From contig CAJQMR010000003.1 of assembly GCA_905479495.1 (NCBI GenBank), positions 1 through 64,000 on the forward strand: DNA of 64,000 nucleotides. Reading direction: 5' to 3'. Under the pieces are notes generated by a model that saw nothing but the letters and a program-made list of their open reading frames with translations, made no database searches and was not told the origin of the DNA. This document shows, piece after piece, positions 52,410-61,022 of this stretch (position 1 is its first letter; each line of letters starts with the position of its first letter). The stretch is from an uncultured Anaerolineae bacterium (GTDB lineage: Bacteria > Chloroflexota > Anaerolineae > Promineifilales > Promineifilaceae). Made by a program: the position numbers and the translations under genes.

Positions 52410-53756
52410 ATGCCAACGTCAGCCAACTATTACGCGCTCCTATCCCGCTTGTTCCAGCAAATGGCCCTGGCACCAGATGCGCCTCCACGCATCCAGCCCG
52501 AGCAATGGCCCGATGGTTCTCAGGAACAACGGCTACTGAAAGATTTAGACACGGCTCTGACTGCACTAAAGGCTCACAATGAAGAGCGTCAATTACACAT
52601 GGCAGCCCGTAAACGCGAACAAGCCACCCTGCTGGCAATTTCCCAAACATTGGCTTCCGCTTTGGAACTCAAACCAGGCTTAATTCTTGATCAACTGGGC
52701 GAAATTATCGACTACACGCATGCAGCCCTTTTTGCTCTGGAAGATCAAACCCTAATCACTTTAGCTGTACGAGGCCCACAGCAGCTGCAGGCAGCCGTTC
52801 CATTTCGCATTCAGCTGGACGATCCCGCGAGTCAGGCTGTGCTGCTAACGATAAAACAGCCACAGCGAATTGCTGATGTATGGAGTGACGAATCATCGGC
52901 AAAGTTTCTCCGATCTCTCCTGAATGACCACGCAGCAGTGATGTTGGCAGGCGTGCAGGCCTGGCTGTGGATTCCTCTGGCCGTTAAAGGTAAGGTCATT
53001 GGGGGCATCGGCGTAGCGCACGCCGAACCAGACAGCTTCACAGCCCACCACGCCGACCTCGCCCTCATTGTAGCCAATCAGGCGGCTATCACGATGGTCA
53101 ATGCACAGCTGTATGAACAAGCGCAAACCCTGGCCGCCCTGCAAGAACGCCAACGCCTGGCCCAAAATCTGCATGATGCCGTCAATCAATCCCTCTTTTC
53201 TGCCAGTATCATTGCGGAAGTGCTGCCTCGCCTCTGGGAACGCAACCCAGAGGAAGGAAGACAGTCGCTTGAAGATCTGCGGCGATTAACACGCGGAGCC
53301 ATTGCTGAGATGCGTGGGTTACTTGTGGAGCTTCAGCCTACCGTCATAACTGACAGTGATTTGGGCGATTTGTTGCGCCAGTTAAGCGACGCATTCACCG
53401 GACGGACAAATATCCCCGTCGCTTTGACCATAACGGGAAAAGGCACCCTACCAACCGACGTGCAGGTCGCGCTCTATCGGCTATGTCAGGAAGGCTTGAA
53501 TAACATCATCAAGCACGCTAAAGCCAGCCAGGTAACGATGAAGCTGCGTTATGAAGCTAGCTCAGCAGAGTTAACTATCCATGATGATGGCCGAGGCTTC
53601 GATACAGCTCAGATACCGCCTGGCCACTATGGCCTGAACATCATGCATGAGCGAGCCACAGCCATTGGCGCGCGGCTGTCAGTTACCAGCCAGGTCAGTC
53701 ACGGTACCGAAATCAATATTTGCTGGAAAACCATCCCGCAACCGGAGGCAAGATGA
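52410..53756 (+). CDS. GAF-domain NarL-type sensor histidine kinase
   Basis: 448 residues from the ATG at 52410; an in-frame TTG 102 bases earlier has no better signal. A helical N-terminus (about 1-90), then a GAF domain (about 90-255), HisKA_3 with QNLHDAVNQSLF (phospho-His at about 257) and RGAIAEMRGLLVELQP, then a GHKL ATPase with LCQEGLNNIIKHAKA (N box), DDGRGFD and HYGLNIMHERA. The ligand of GAF is not known. It overlaps the response regulator gene by four bases (ATGA), its certain partner. Confidence 0.92.
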   Translation: MPTSANYYALLSRLFQQMALAPDAPPRIQPEQWPDGSQEQRLLKDLDTALTALKAHNEERQLHMAARKREQATLLAISQTLASALELKPGLILDQLGEIIDYTHAALFALEDQTLITLAVRGPQQLQAAVPFRIQLDDPASQAVLLTIKQPQRIADVWSDESSAKFLRSLLNDHAAVMLAGVQAWLWIPLAVKGKVIGGIGVAHAEPDSFTAHHADLALIVANQAAITMVNAQLYEQAQTLAALQERQRLAQNLHDAVNQSLFSASIIAEVLPRLWERNPEEGRQSLEDLRRLTRGAIAEMRGLLVELQPTVITDSDLGDLLRQLSDAFTGRTNIPVALTITGKGTLPTDVQVALYRLCQEGLNNIIKHAKASQVTMKLRYEASSAELTIHDDGRGFDTAQIPPGHYGLNIMHERATAIGARLSVTSQVSHGTEINICWKTIPQPEAR

Positions 53757-54394
53757 TCCCCTCTCAGCCGATACGCGTCATGCTCGTTGATGATCACACG
53801 ATGGTACGCCGTGGCCTGGCAACTTTTTTGCAAGTTTCTGATAATCTGGAGCTGGTTGGCGAGGCAGACAACGGGGAGGAGGCTATCGACCTGTGTGCAC
53901 GCATTTTACCGGATGTGATACTCATGGATATGGTGATGCCTGATATGGATGGCGTAACAGCCACGCGACTTATCCGCGAGCAGTTTCCCACGGTACAGGT
54001 GATTGCCCTGACTAGTTTTAAGGAGACAGGGCTGGTGCAAAGCGCGTTGCAGGCGGGAGCTATCGGCTATTTACTGAAGGATGTGTCGGCTAAAGAACTG
54101 GCTCGGGCCATTCGATCTGCCCATGAGGGGCAGGGGACACTGGCTTCGGAAGTGACGCAAGGGCTCATCCAGGCGGCCACGCGGCCAGCTGCGCCAGGTG
54201 CAGACCTGACGGAACGGGAACGGGCTGTGCTCACATTGCTGGTGGAGGGGTTGAATAATACCGAGATCGCCGAGAAGCTTGTGGTGAGTCCCTCTACCAT
54301 TAAATCGCATGTTAGTAATATTCTGGCGAAGCTGGGTGTTACCAGCCGTACAGAAGCGGCAGCCCTGGCCGTGCGTCATCATCTGGTTGATTAA
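53753..54394 (+). CDS. NarL/FixJ-type response regulator
   Basis: 213 residues from the ATG at 53753, which overlaps the kinase stop. Receiver domain with VDDHTMVRRG, phospho-acceptor Asp in PDVILMDMVMPDMDG, switch Thr/Ser in ALTS and Lys in YLLKDVS. A LuxR HTH follows: LTERERAVLTLLVEGLNNTE and STIKSHVSNILAKLGVTSRT. It would bind DNA upon phosphorylation by the partner kinase. A decayed copy of its C-terminal region lies at 62178-62372, with the downstream sequence also conserved. Confidence 0.93.
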   Translation: MIPSQPIRVMLVDDHTMVRRGLATFLQVSDNLELVGEADNGEEAIDLCARILPDVILMDMVMPDMDGVTATRLIREQFPTVQVIALTSFKETGLVQSALQAGAIGYLLKDVSAKELARAIRSAHEGQGTLASEVTQGLIQAATRPAAPGADLTERERAVLTLLVEGLNNTEIAEKLVVSPSTIKSHVSNILAKLGVTSRTEAAALAVRHHLVD

Positions 54395-54616
54395 ACGGCC
54401 GTTTCCCCTCTAAATCCCTAAATCCACCCCCTATTTAACCATTTCTCCCCCAAATGGCGGAGCTAAATATCCGCTGACTGGCCGATGTTGCTGAGACGCA
54501 TAGGCTATATCGTTAGTCTAAGGCGAATTCTGCGAAATAATCAGTGGTAAATTAGGCGATTATGCAGAAGATGATGGCATTGTCCGTAATCAGTTCAAAT
54601 TCAACTGGTACTCAAA
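54395..54616 (+). promoter_or_regulatory. Conserved hairpin element before the hybrid kinase, copy 1
   Basis: Contains CTCCCCCAAATGGCGGAG, the inverted repeat GCGGAGCTAAATATCCGC, then TGACTGGCCGATG, GACGCATAGGCTATATCGTT. Copies lie at 57231-57310 and 62390-62450. The GCGGA..TCCGC pairing is kept where bases change. It could be a promoter with operator for a signalling regulon. Confidence 0.6.
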
Positions 54617-57139
54617 ATGATTTCCAAAATCAGTTGGCTAATTAAAACTAAATCGAGTCACCGCCGCTCACGTTTTTTGGCGTGGACGTTGGTAATGATA
54701 CTGGTGCTGCTCATAGCAACTTTTATTTTTGTTATTATTACTATTGATAATAACAAGCTATATGTTGCCATAGTTTTTGGTTTGATTGCTATTATCACGT
54801 TCGCCTATTATTTAAATCGCGCTGGTTATTATTATTGGTCTGCCGGATTGACTGTAATTACATCGCTTGCTGGACCTTGGGGGTCTCTCTTGCTAGATCC
54901 CAATGTTCGCCAGGGGGATTTTGTGCCTTTGGTTTATGGTGCACTTGTTGTGTACTTATCTGGATTTTTACTTCCTCCCTTAGTTACAATTTCAATAGTC
55001 GTTCTTCAAGGGATAGGATTATTTTTTGTGGTAAACAGTAATCTTTTTACCGCTTCGTTTAATTGGCCCAGTTTCTTGATTTTTATATTTTTCTCATCTG
55101 CTTTAAGCATATTTTCCAGCATACTCATTCAACGCGATATAAAAGAACTGGAAGTAAACATCTCCGAGCGCAAGCAGGTGGAGGAGACCTTGCGGGAGAG
55201 TGAATTGCATTTTCGGGGCATTTTCAACGGGGTCAATGATGCGATTATGGTTGAAGCGCTCTCTGGTCAGATAATGAATGTCAATGAACGCGCCTGCGAG
55301 ATGTTTGGCTGGACACACGCCGAGTTTCTCACTAAAACTGTCTGGGATTTAGTGCCTCCCGAAGCCCGACTTTTGATCCCAGATGTACAAGCTGAGGATG
55401 ACATTTCGAAGAAGACCTTCGAGAGGGTGCAAATTCGCGCCAATGGCGAGCGTTTCCCGGTGGCAATTAACGGGCGGATAGAAACCATTGGGACCCAAAA
55501 ACGATTACTGGTCGTGATGCGCGATATTACTGAACAAAAGGAAAATGAAAATGCGCTAGTCGCTGCGAAAGAAGCAGCCGAAACTGCCACCCGGGCCAAG
55601 GCAGCATTTCTGGCCAATATGAGTCATGAAATCCGCACACCACTTAATGGTGTCATTGGCCTGACCGGTTTGTTGCTGGACACGACCCTTACTACTGAGC
55701 AGCGTGAATTGGCCGGCACGATTCGCAATAGCGGTGACGGACTCCTCACGATCATCAATGATATCCTTGATTTTTCCAAAATTGAGGCAGGCAAGCTAGA
55801 CCTGGAGGAACGGCCGTTTGACTTGCGCACTTGTATTGAGGAGGCGCTAGATTTATTGGCCCCCAAAGCATTTGAGAAGGAACTGGAATTGGCTTATCGC
55901 GTTGATAACCGGGTTCCAGGAATTGTGATTGGCGATGTAACTCGGCTGGGCCAGATTTTAGTGAATTTGATTGGCAACAGCATTAAATTCACGAACGAAG
56001 GGGAGGTGGTTGTCTCTATGACAAGCCAGGCGTTGGAGAACGCTCACTACCAACTTCATTTTGCGATTAAAGATAGCGGTATTGGCATCCCCCAAAATCG
56101 CCTGGACAGCCTTTTTCAATCTTTTAGCCAGGTGGACGCATCTATGACGCGCCGATTTGGCGGTACAGGGTTAGGGCTGGTTATCAGTAAACGACTGGCC
56201 GAAATAATGGGTGGAGCCATGTGGGTTGATAGCGTAGTGGGTGAAGGTTCCACCTTCCACTTTTCTATTGTGGTAACGGCCGTTCCCGACCAACCTCAAC
56301 CGGAGTGGAATCAACCACAGTCGTATCTAGCAGGTAAACGGATACTCATCGTGGTGAACAATGAAACAAATCGCCTAATCCTCGCTTCCCAGGCAGAGTC
56401 GTGGGGCTTAATACCACACCCTGCTGCTTCCGGTCAAGAAGCGCTGGATTGGGTCAGTCAGGGAAAGCGCTTTGACATTGCGCTCTTGGATAAGCAACTG
56501 TCAGAAATGGATGGTTTGATGTTGGCGGCCGAAATTCGCAAACAAAGAAGCGATACAGAACTCCCTTTAATCCTGTTGACTGGCCTGCGGTGGCGTGAAG
56601 GAGACGCTCACGCCGGCCTCCTGGCCGCCCATCTGAGCAAACCGGTCAAACCATCTCATCTCTATAACGTGCTTACTGAGATATTTGACAGACAAAATGA
56701 GAATCGCCAGAACACGCACAAAATAACGGCCGTGCAATCTCAGTTTGATTCCCACATGGCTGAGCGGCACCCGCTGCGCATCCTGTTGGCCGAAGACAAT
56801 CTAATCAACCAAAAAGTTACCTTAGGCATGTTAAAGCGGTTGGGATACCGGGCCGACGTGACCGCCAATGGCTTGGAAGCAGTGGAAGCGTTAAGACGAC
56901 AGCCCTATGACGTTGTGTTGATGGATATCCAGATGCCAGAAATGGATGGCGTGACAGCCACTCAGCGCATACGCGAAAGCTGGGCGCCTGAACAACAGCC
57001 ACGAATCATTGCTGTAACTGCCCACGCCTTAAAAGATGATCGGAGGCATTATTTATCCCAGGGGATGGATGACTACATCAGTAAACCGATTGGCATGAAA
57101 GAATTAATTCAAGCGCTAAATAAATGCAGCATCCTTTAG
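54617..57139 (+). CDS. Hybrid sensor histidine kinase with PAS and two receiver domains
   Basis: 840 residues. Five or six membrane helices (about 18-175), a short coiled coil, a PAS domain (about 195-310), HisKA with ANMSHEIRTPLNGVIG (His at about 338), GHKL ATPase with IGNSIKFTNEGE, DSGIGIP and FGGTGLGLVIS. Receiver 1 (about 573-690) is degenerate: its acidic pocket reads IVVNNETN, though LLDKQL and SKP remain. Receiver 2 (about 715-838) is complete: LLAEDNLINQK, VVLMDIQMPEMDG, TAHA, ISKPI. A phosphorelay from His to receiver 2 is likely; the stimulus is unknown. No clear ribosome-binding site. Confidence 0.92.
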   Translation: MISKISWLIKTKSSHRRSRFLAWTLVMILVLLIATFIFVIITIDNNKLYVAIVFGLIAIITFAYYLNRAGYYYWSAGLTVITSLAGPWGSLLLDPNVRQGDFVPLVYGALVVYLSGFLLPPLVTISIVVLQGIGLFFVVNSNLFTASFNWPSFLIFIFFSSALSIFSSILIQRDIKELEVNISERKQVEETLRESELHFRGIFNGVNDAIMVEALSGQIMNVNERACEMFGWTHAEFLTKTVWDLVPPEARLLIPDVQAEDDISKKTFERVQIRANGERFPVAINGRIETIGTQKRLLVVMRDITEQKENENALVAAKEAAETATRAKAAFLANMSHEIRTPLNGVIGLTGLLLDTTLTTEQRELAGTIRNSGDGLLTIINDILDFSKIEAGKLDLEERPFDLRTCIEEALDLLAPKAFEKELELAYRVDNRVPGIVIGDVTRLGQILVNLIGNSIKFTNEGEVVVSMTSQALENAHYQLHFAIKDSGIGIPQNRLDSLFQSFSQVDASMTRRFGGTGLGLVISKRLAEIMGGAMWVDSVVGEGSTFHFSIVVTAVPDQPQPEWNQPQSYLAGKRILIVVNNETNRLILASQAESWGLIPHPAASGQEALDWVSQGKRFDIALLDKQLSEMDGLMLAAEIRKQRSDTELPLILLTGLRWREGDAHAGLLAAHLSKPVKPSHLYNVLTEIFDRQNENRQNTHKITAVQSQFDSHMAERHPLRILLAEDNLINQKVTLGMLKRLGYRADVTANGLEAVEALRRQPYDVVLMDIQMPEMDGVTATQRIRESWAPEQQPRIIAVTAHALKDDRRHYLSQGMDDYISKPIGMKELIQALNKCSIL

Positions 57140-57472
57140 GTTCTTAACGGCCGTATCTGACCCAAAGTAATCACCCAAAGGAGTGATAGTTGGTTTGGAA
57201 CGGCCGTTCTCCAAACCCACCTAATCTTCATCCCCCTATCCCCCAACTGGCGGGGATAAATACTCCCTGACTGGCCGATGAAGCAGGGACGCATAAGCTA
57301 TATCATTAATTCACACACGAGGTATTATAATAATAAGTAGTCGCTCGCCAGGAGAAAGACTTAAAGGGTTCGTTCACAAATAAAATTTGAAATGGAAACG
57401 AACCCCAAGGTTTGCCCGTTCACCAAAATCCAAAGTTAAAAACGGGCAAACCCTAAGTAAAGAAGCTAACCT
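57140..57472 (+). promoter_or_regulatory. Leader region with conserved element (copy 2) and tandem hairpins
   Basis: From 5' to 3': a hairpin GGTTTGGA/TCCAAACC around an ACGGCCGT (57192-57217), the conserved CCCCCAACTGGCGGGGATAA..TCCC element (57238-57275) with TGACTGGCCGATG and GCATAAGCTATATCATTA, then two consecutive hairpins: GGGTTCGTT/AACGAACCC (57366-57405) and GGTTTGCCCGTT/AACGGGCAAACC (57409-57452). The last ends 21 bases before the start codon. This 333-base stretch contains no gene. Confidence 0.65.
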
Positions 57473-58669
57473 ATGAATGACACTTCCCAAACCAATCTTC
57501 TTTTAGTAGATGATGTACCCGAAGATTTAATGACTCTGGAAGCCGTCCTGGAAAACCCGGCATACAATTTAGTGCGCGCCTACTCGGGAGAGGAAGCCCT
57601 AAAAAAGCTGTTGAAGCAGGATTTTGCTGTCATCCTGATGAAGGTGAGCATGCCCGGTATGGATGGCTTTGAAATCGCCCAATTGATCCGAAATAGTAAA
57701 AAAACTCACGAAATCCCCATTATCTTTATCACTGGAGCACGCAAAGGATTAGAACATGTCTCCCGTGGCTATGCCCTCAACGGCATCGATTACATCATCA
57801 AACCTTTCGACCCGGCGATTCTGAGAAACAAAGTGGCCGTGCTGGTCGATTTACGATACAAGACCGATGCCAATGTGCGACTAAAACTGGAAATCGCTGA
57901 ACGAATTCGAGCCGAGATAGCACTGGTGCAAACGGGTGAAAAACTGGCTCGCTTAAACGACAAACTGGAACTGAGTAACCGCGACTTGCAGGAGTTTGCC
58001 TACATTGCTTCGCATGACTTACAGGAGCCGCTGCGCAAGGTGCAGGCCTTTGGCGACCGGTTAGCCCAAAAATATGGCGATCTGCTCGACGAAACCGGAA
58101 AGGATTACCTGAACCGTATGCAGGCTGCCAGCCACCGCATGCAGATTTTGATCAACGATCTATTAAGCCTCTCACGCGTCTCCACACATGCTCAACCCTT
58201 TACAGAAGTGGACCTGAACACGATTGCCCATGCCGTGCATTCTGACCTGGAAAACCAGATCGAACGTACCAGCGCCCAGGTAGAAATTGGCGAACTGCTC
58301 ACCATCCAGGCCGATGCGACCCAAATAACGCAGTTATTGAAAAACCTGATCAGTAATGCCCTTAAATTCCACCACGACAAGCGTCCCCCGAGGATCATGG
58401 TGTCGGCAACCATTCAGGGAGAGTCCTGTCAGATCTCAATCGAAGACAATGGCATCGGCTTCGACATCCAGTATCTCGACCGCATCTTCAAGCCATTCCA
58501 GCGCCTGCACGGCCTCGCAGAATACGAAGGCAGCGGCATGGGACTGGCTCTCTGCCGCCAGATCGTTGAACGTCACGGGGGGAATATTACTGCTACCAGC
58601 ACGCTCGGCGAAGGAACTACTTTCCTGGTGCGCTTACCCCTGCACCAGATCGAGGAGATCAATGACTGA
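57473..58669 (+). CDS. Histidine kinase with N-terminal receiver lacking the phospho-acceptor Asp
   Basis: 398 residues. The receiver domain (1-125) has LLVDDVPEDLM and MPGMDGFEIAQLI, GAR and IKPFDP, but the acceptor position reads VILMKVSMP, so residue 57 is Lys instead of Asp. A coiled-coil linker (about 130-175) leads to a phytochrome-type HisKA, YIASHDLQEPLRKVQAF (His at about 180), and a complete GHKL ATPase with ISNALKFHHD, EDNGIGFD and YEGSGMGLALC. The kinase half should work; the receiver may respond in another way. Its last codons overlap the Rcp1-like regulator start at 58662. Confidence 0.9.
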   Translation: MNDTSQTNLLLVDDVPEDLMTLEAVLENPAYNLVRAYSGEEALKKLLKQDFAVILMKVSMPGMDGFEIAQLIRNSKKTHEIPIIFITGARKGLEHVSRGYALNGIDYIIKPFDPAILRNKVAVLVDLRYKTDANVRLKLEIAERIRAEIALVQTGEKLARLNDKLELSNRDLQEFAYIASHDLQEPLRKVQAFGDRLAQKYGDLLDETGKDYLNRMQAASHRMQILINDLLSLSRVSTHAQPFTEVDLNTIAHAVHSDLENQIERTSAQVEIGELLTIQADATQITQLLKNLISNALKFHHDKRPPRIMVSATIQGESCQISIEDNGIGFDIQYLDRIFKPFQRLHGLAEYEGSGMGLALCRQIVERHGGNITATSTLGEGTTFLVRLPLHQIEEIND

Positions 58670-59132
58670 ACATATTAAAACAGAACCAATTACCATTCTG
58701 ATGGCTGACGATGACGAGGATGACCGATTATTGGCCAAAGATGCTTTTCAAGAAAGCCAAATAGCCAACGACTTGCATTTTGTGGAAGATGGCGTTGAAC
58801 TGCTGGAATACCTGCGAAGAGAGGGTAAATATGCAGACTCGGATCTCTTCCCTAAGCCCGATCTGATCCTGCTAGACCTGAACATGCCGCGCAAAGATGG
58901 CCGCGAAGCCCTGCAAGAGATCAAAGCCGATCCACTCTTACGGCATATCCCGATAGTGATCCTGACCACGTCCCAAGCCGAAGAAGATATCTTGGAAAGT
59001 TACAATATCGGCGCGGCCGGTTTCATTAGCAAACCCGTAACCTTCGAGGGTCTGGTGGCAGTCATCAAAAAGTTGGGTGAGTATTGGGTTCAGATCGTCA
59101 AATTGCCTTCAAAGAGGGCTAGAGGGCGATGA
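58662..59132 (+). CDS. Rcp1-like single-domain response regulator
   Basis: 156 residues from the ATG at 58662 (GGAG upstream, overlapping the kinase's stop). A single receiver: MADDDEDDRLLAKDAF, phospho-acceptor in PDLILLDLNMPRKDG, ILTTS and SKPVTFEGL. Rcp1-type regulators are phosphorylated by phytochrome-like kinases such as the adjacent one and have no output domain, so they pass the signal by protein contact. The C-terminus ends in a basic KLPSKRARGR tail. Confidence 0.92.
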   Translation: MTEHIKTEPITILMADDDEDDRLLAKDAFQESQIANDLHFVEDGVELLEYLRREGKYADSDLFPKPDLILLDLNMPRKDGREALQEIKADPLLRHIPIVILTTSQAEEDILESYNIGAAGFISKPVTFEGLVAVIKKLGEYWVQIVKLPSKRARGR

Positions 59133-59185
59133 GGTGATGCACAAAACAAAGCCAATGCCTGACCTGCCAGCAGGAGGTAACCAAA

Positions 59186-60985
59186 ATGAGTCCTGAACCT
59201 ATCCGCATCCTATACATTGAAGATGACCTGGATGATGTCTTATTATTGAAAGAAGCCCTGGCAGACTCTACCGCACAACGCTTCCAGATTACCCATGTTG
59301 GCCGTCTGGAGACGGGGGTGGATTGCATCGCGGCAGAAGTGTTTGATGTGATCCTGCTCGATCTTAACTTGCCGGATAGCCGGGGGTTGGATACGCTGAA
59401 AACCCTGCTTCAGTACACCTCCCTTATGCCCATTGTGGTGATGAGCGGGCTTGCCGACGAGACGCTTGCGTTGCAGGCTATCCAGCAGGGCGCAGAGAAT
59501 TATTTGGTCAAGGGAAGTTTGGATGGTCCAGTGATCGCCCGCATGTTGCGCTATACCATTGAGCGTCACAGCTTGCATCGGGATTTGCAAATCAGCGAAG
59601 CCCGGACGCGTACCATCATCGAAAGCAATATCGATGGTATTGTCATTGTGGATGGCAGCGGTCTGGTGCTTTTCGCGAACGTTGTGGCTGAGGCTCTCCT
59701 TGGTCACTCGGCAAAGAAATTAGTCGGGGAAGCATTTAGTTTTTCTGTAACAATGGACAAAACGAGTGAGTTCGAGGTTGTTCGACTGGATGGCAGCGCA
59801 TGTCTGGTCGAAATGCGGGCGACGGATATTAACTGGGATGGTCAACCTGCCTACCTGATCTCCCTACGCGATATAACAAAACAAAGAGAAACTGAGGAAG
59901 TGCTGCACCAAAGCGAATTGTTAAAAAGAGCCATCCTTGAATCGTCGCTGGATAGCATTGTTACGATCAACCATGAGGCTGAGATTATCGAGTTTAACCC
60001 GTCGGCGGAAAAAATATTTAGCTACACACGAGATGAAGCTATTGGTAAACAGGCTACCGATCTCATTATTTCAATCATGGATGGCGAGGTTTATGGTCCG
60101 GGAATTGTACGGCATTTTCTAAGTAACGGCGGAGCGGCTATGAACAAGCTTTATGAGGGTGTTGGCCAACGAGCCGATGGCTCTGAATTCCCGATCGAAT
60201 TAAGTGTTACTCGTTTACATCTAAAACGTCCCGTCTTTACGGCCTATGTACGTGATATTACCGAACGCAAGCAGGTGGAGAAAGCAGAGCAAGAGCTGGC
60301 TCAAATGAAGGATGAGTTCATTGCTAACGTGTCTCATCAATTACGGACGCCGATCTTTTCCATCAGAGGGTTCCTGGAACTATTACTAAAAGGGAAAGTC
60401 AAAGAAGAAGCCGTTCAGCAAGAATTTTTAAGCAAGGCGTATGAGGAGTCCAACCGGTTGATGCTCCTGGTGGACAATTTGCTGGATATGTCGCAGTTGG
60501 AAGGTGGCCTTTTGCATTTAGAAATGAAAGAGATGGTGTTGAATTCTCTTATCGACAACGTGTTAAAGTCCTTGCAACAGTTGGCGGATGACAAGGAGAT
60601 TTCGCTAACGCATACGCCGCCAGAGGGTCAAGTAATAATCAACGGAGATCCACGTTGGTTGTCGGAGGCGCTGGTTAATCTGGTCGGTAATGCTATCAAA
60701 TTCTCGCCGCCCGGCCGTCCAATACGGGTCGTTGAGCAGGTGCGAGACGGCCGTGTTCTGGTGAAAGTGGTTGATCAAGGTCCCGGTATTCCTGATGAAG
60801 CGCTCCCTAAATTATTCGGCAAATTTTACCAGGTAAGCGGTCAGGCGGAACGGACCGGCAGCAGTTCGGGCATGGGTTTATACATCGCAAAAGGAATTAT
60901 AGAAGAGCACGGTGGGCGTATCAGCGTAAAAAGCAAGCTAGGGCAGGGATCTGTTTTTTATTTCACATTACCTGTGCTGGGGTAA
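59186..60985 (+). CDS. Receiver-PAS-PAS sensor histidine kinase
   Basis: 599 residues. Receiver (about 1-125) with YIEDDLDDVLLL, FDVILLDLNLPDSRG and LVKGSLDG; PAS 1 (about 137-240), PAS 2 (about 250-365), then HisKA ANVSHQLRTPIFSIRGFLEL (His at about 383) and GHKL ATPase VGNAIKFSPPG, DQGPGIPD and SSGMGLYIAKGI. It is in line to be a phosphorelay node fed by the upstream kinase or Rcp1-like regulator. GGAGGT lies just upstream of the ATG (about 59175-59180), with an 8-base spacer. Confidence 0.9.
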   Translation: MSPEPIRILYIEDDLDDVLLLKEALADSTAQRFQITHVGRLETGVDCIAAEVFDVILLDLNLPDSRGLDTLKTLLQYTSLMPIVVMSGLADETLALQAIQQGAENYLVKGSLDGPVIARMLRYTIERHSLHRDLQISEARTRTIIESNIDGIVIVDGSGLVLFANVVAEALLGHSAKKLVGEAFSFSVTMDKTSEFEVVRLDGSACLVEMRATDINWDGQPAYLISLRDITKQRETEEVLHQSELLKRAILESSLDSIVTINHEAEIIEFNPSAEKIFSYTRDEAIGKQATDLIISIMDGEVYGPGIVRHFLSNGGAAMNKLYEGVGQRADGSEFPIELSVTRLHLKRPVFTAYVRDITERKQVEKAEQELAQMKDEFIANVSHQLRTPIFSIRGFLELLLKGKVKEEAVQQEFLSKAYEESNRLMLLVDNLLDMSQLEGGLLHLEMKEMVLNSLIDNVLKSLQQLADDKEISLTHTPPEGQVIINGDPRWLSEALVNLVGNAIKFSPPGRPIRVVEQVRDGRVLVKVVDQGPGIPDEALPKLFGKFYQVSGQAERTGSSSGMGLYIAKGIIEEHGGRISVKSKLGQGSVFYFTLPVLG

Positions 60986-61022
60986 ACGGCCGTTTTAGGT
61001 AAATGGTCAAGGGATTACTGGA

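Noticed and set aside
58356..58661. N-terminal extension of the Rcp1-like regulator frame
   Set aside because: The extension is Ser/Arg-rich shadow of the kinase's ATPase domain; the ATG at 58662 has GGAG and starts a normal receiver.
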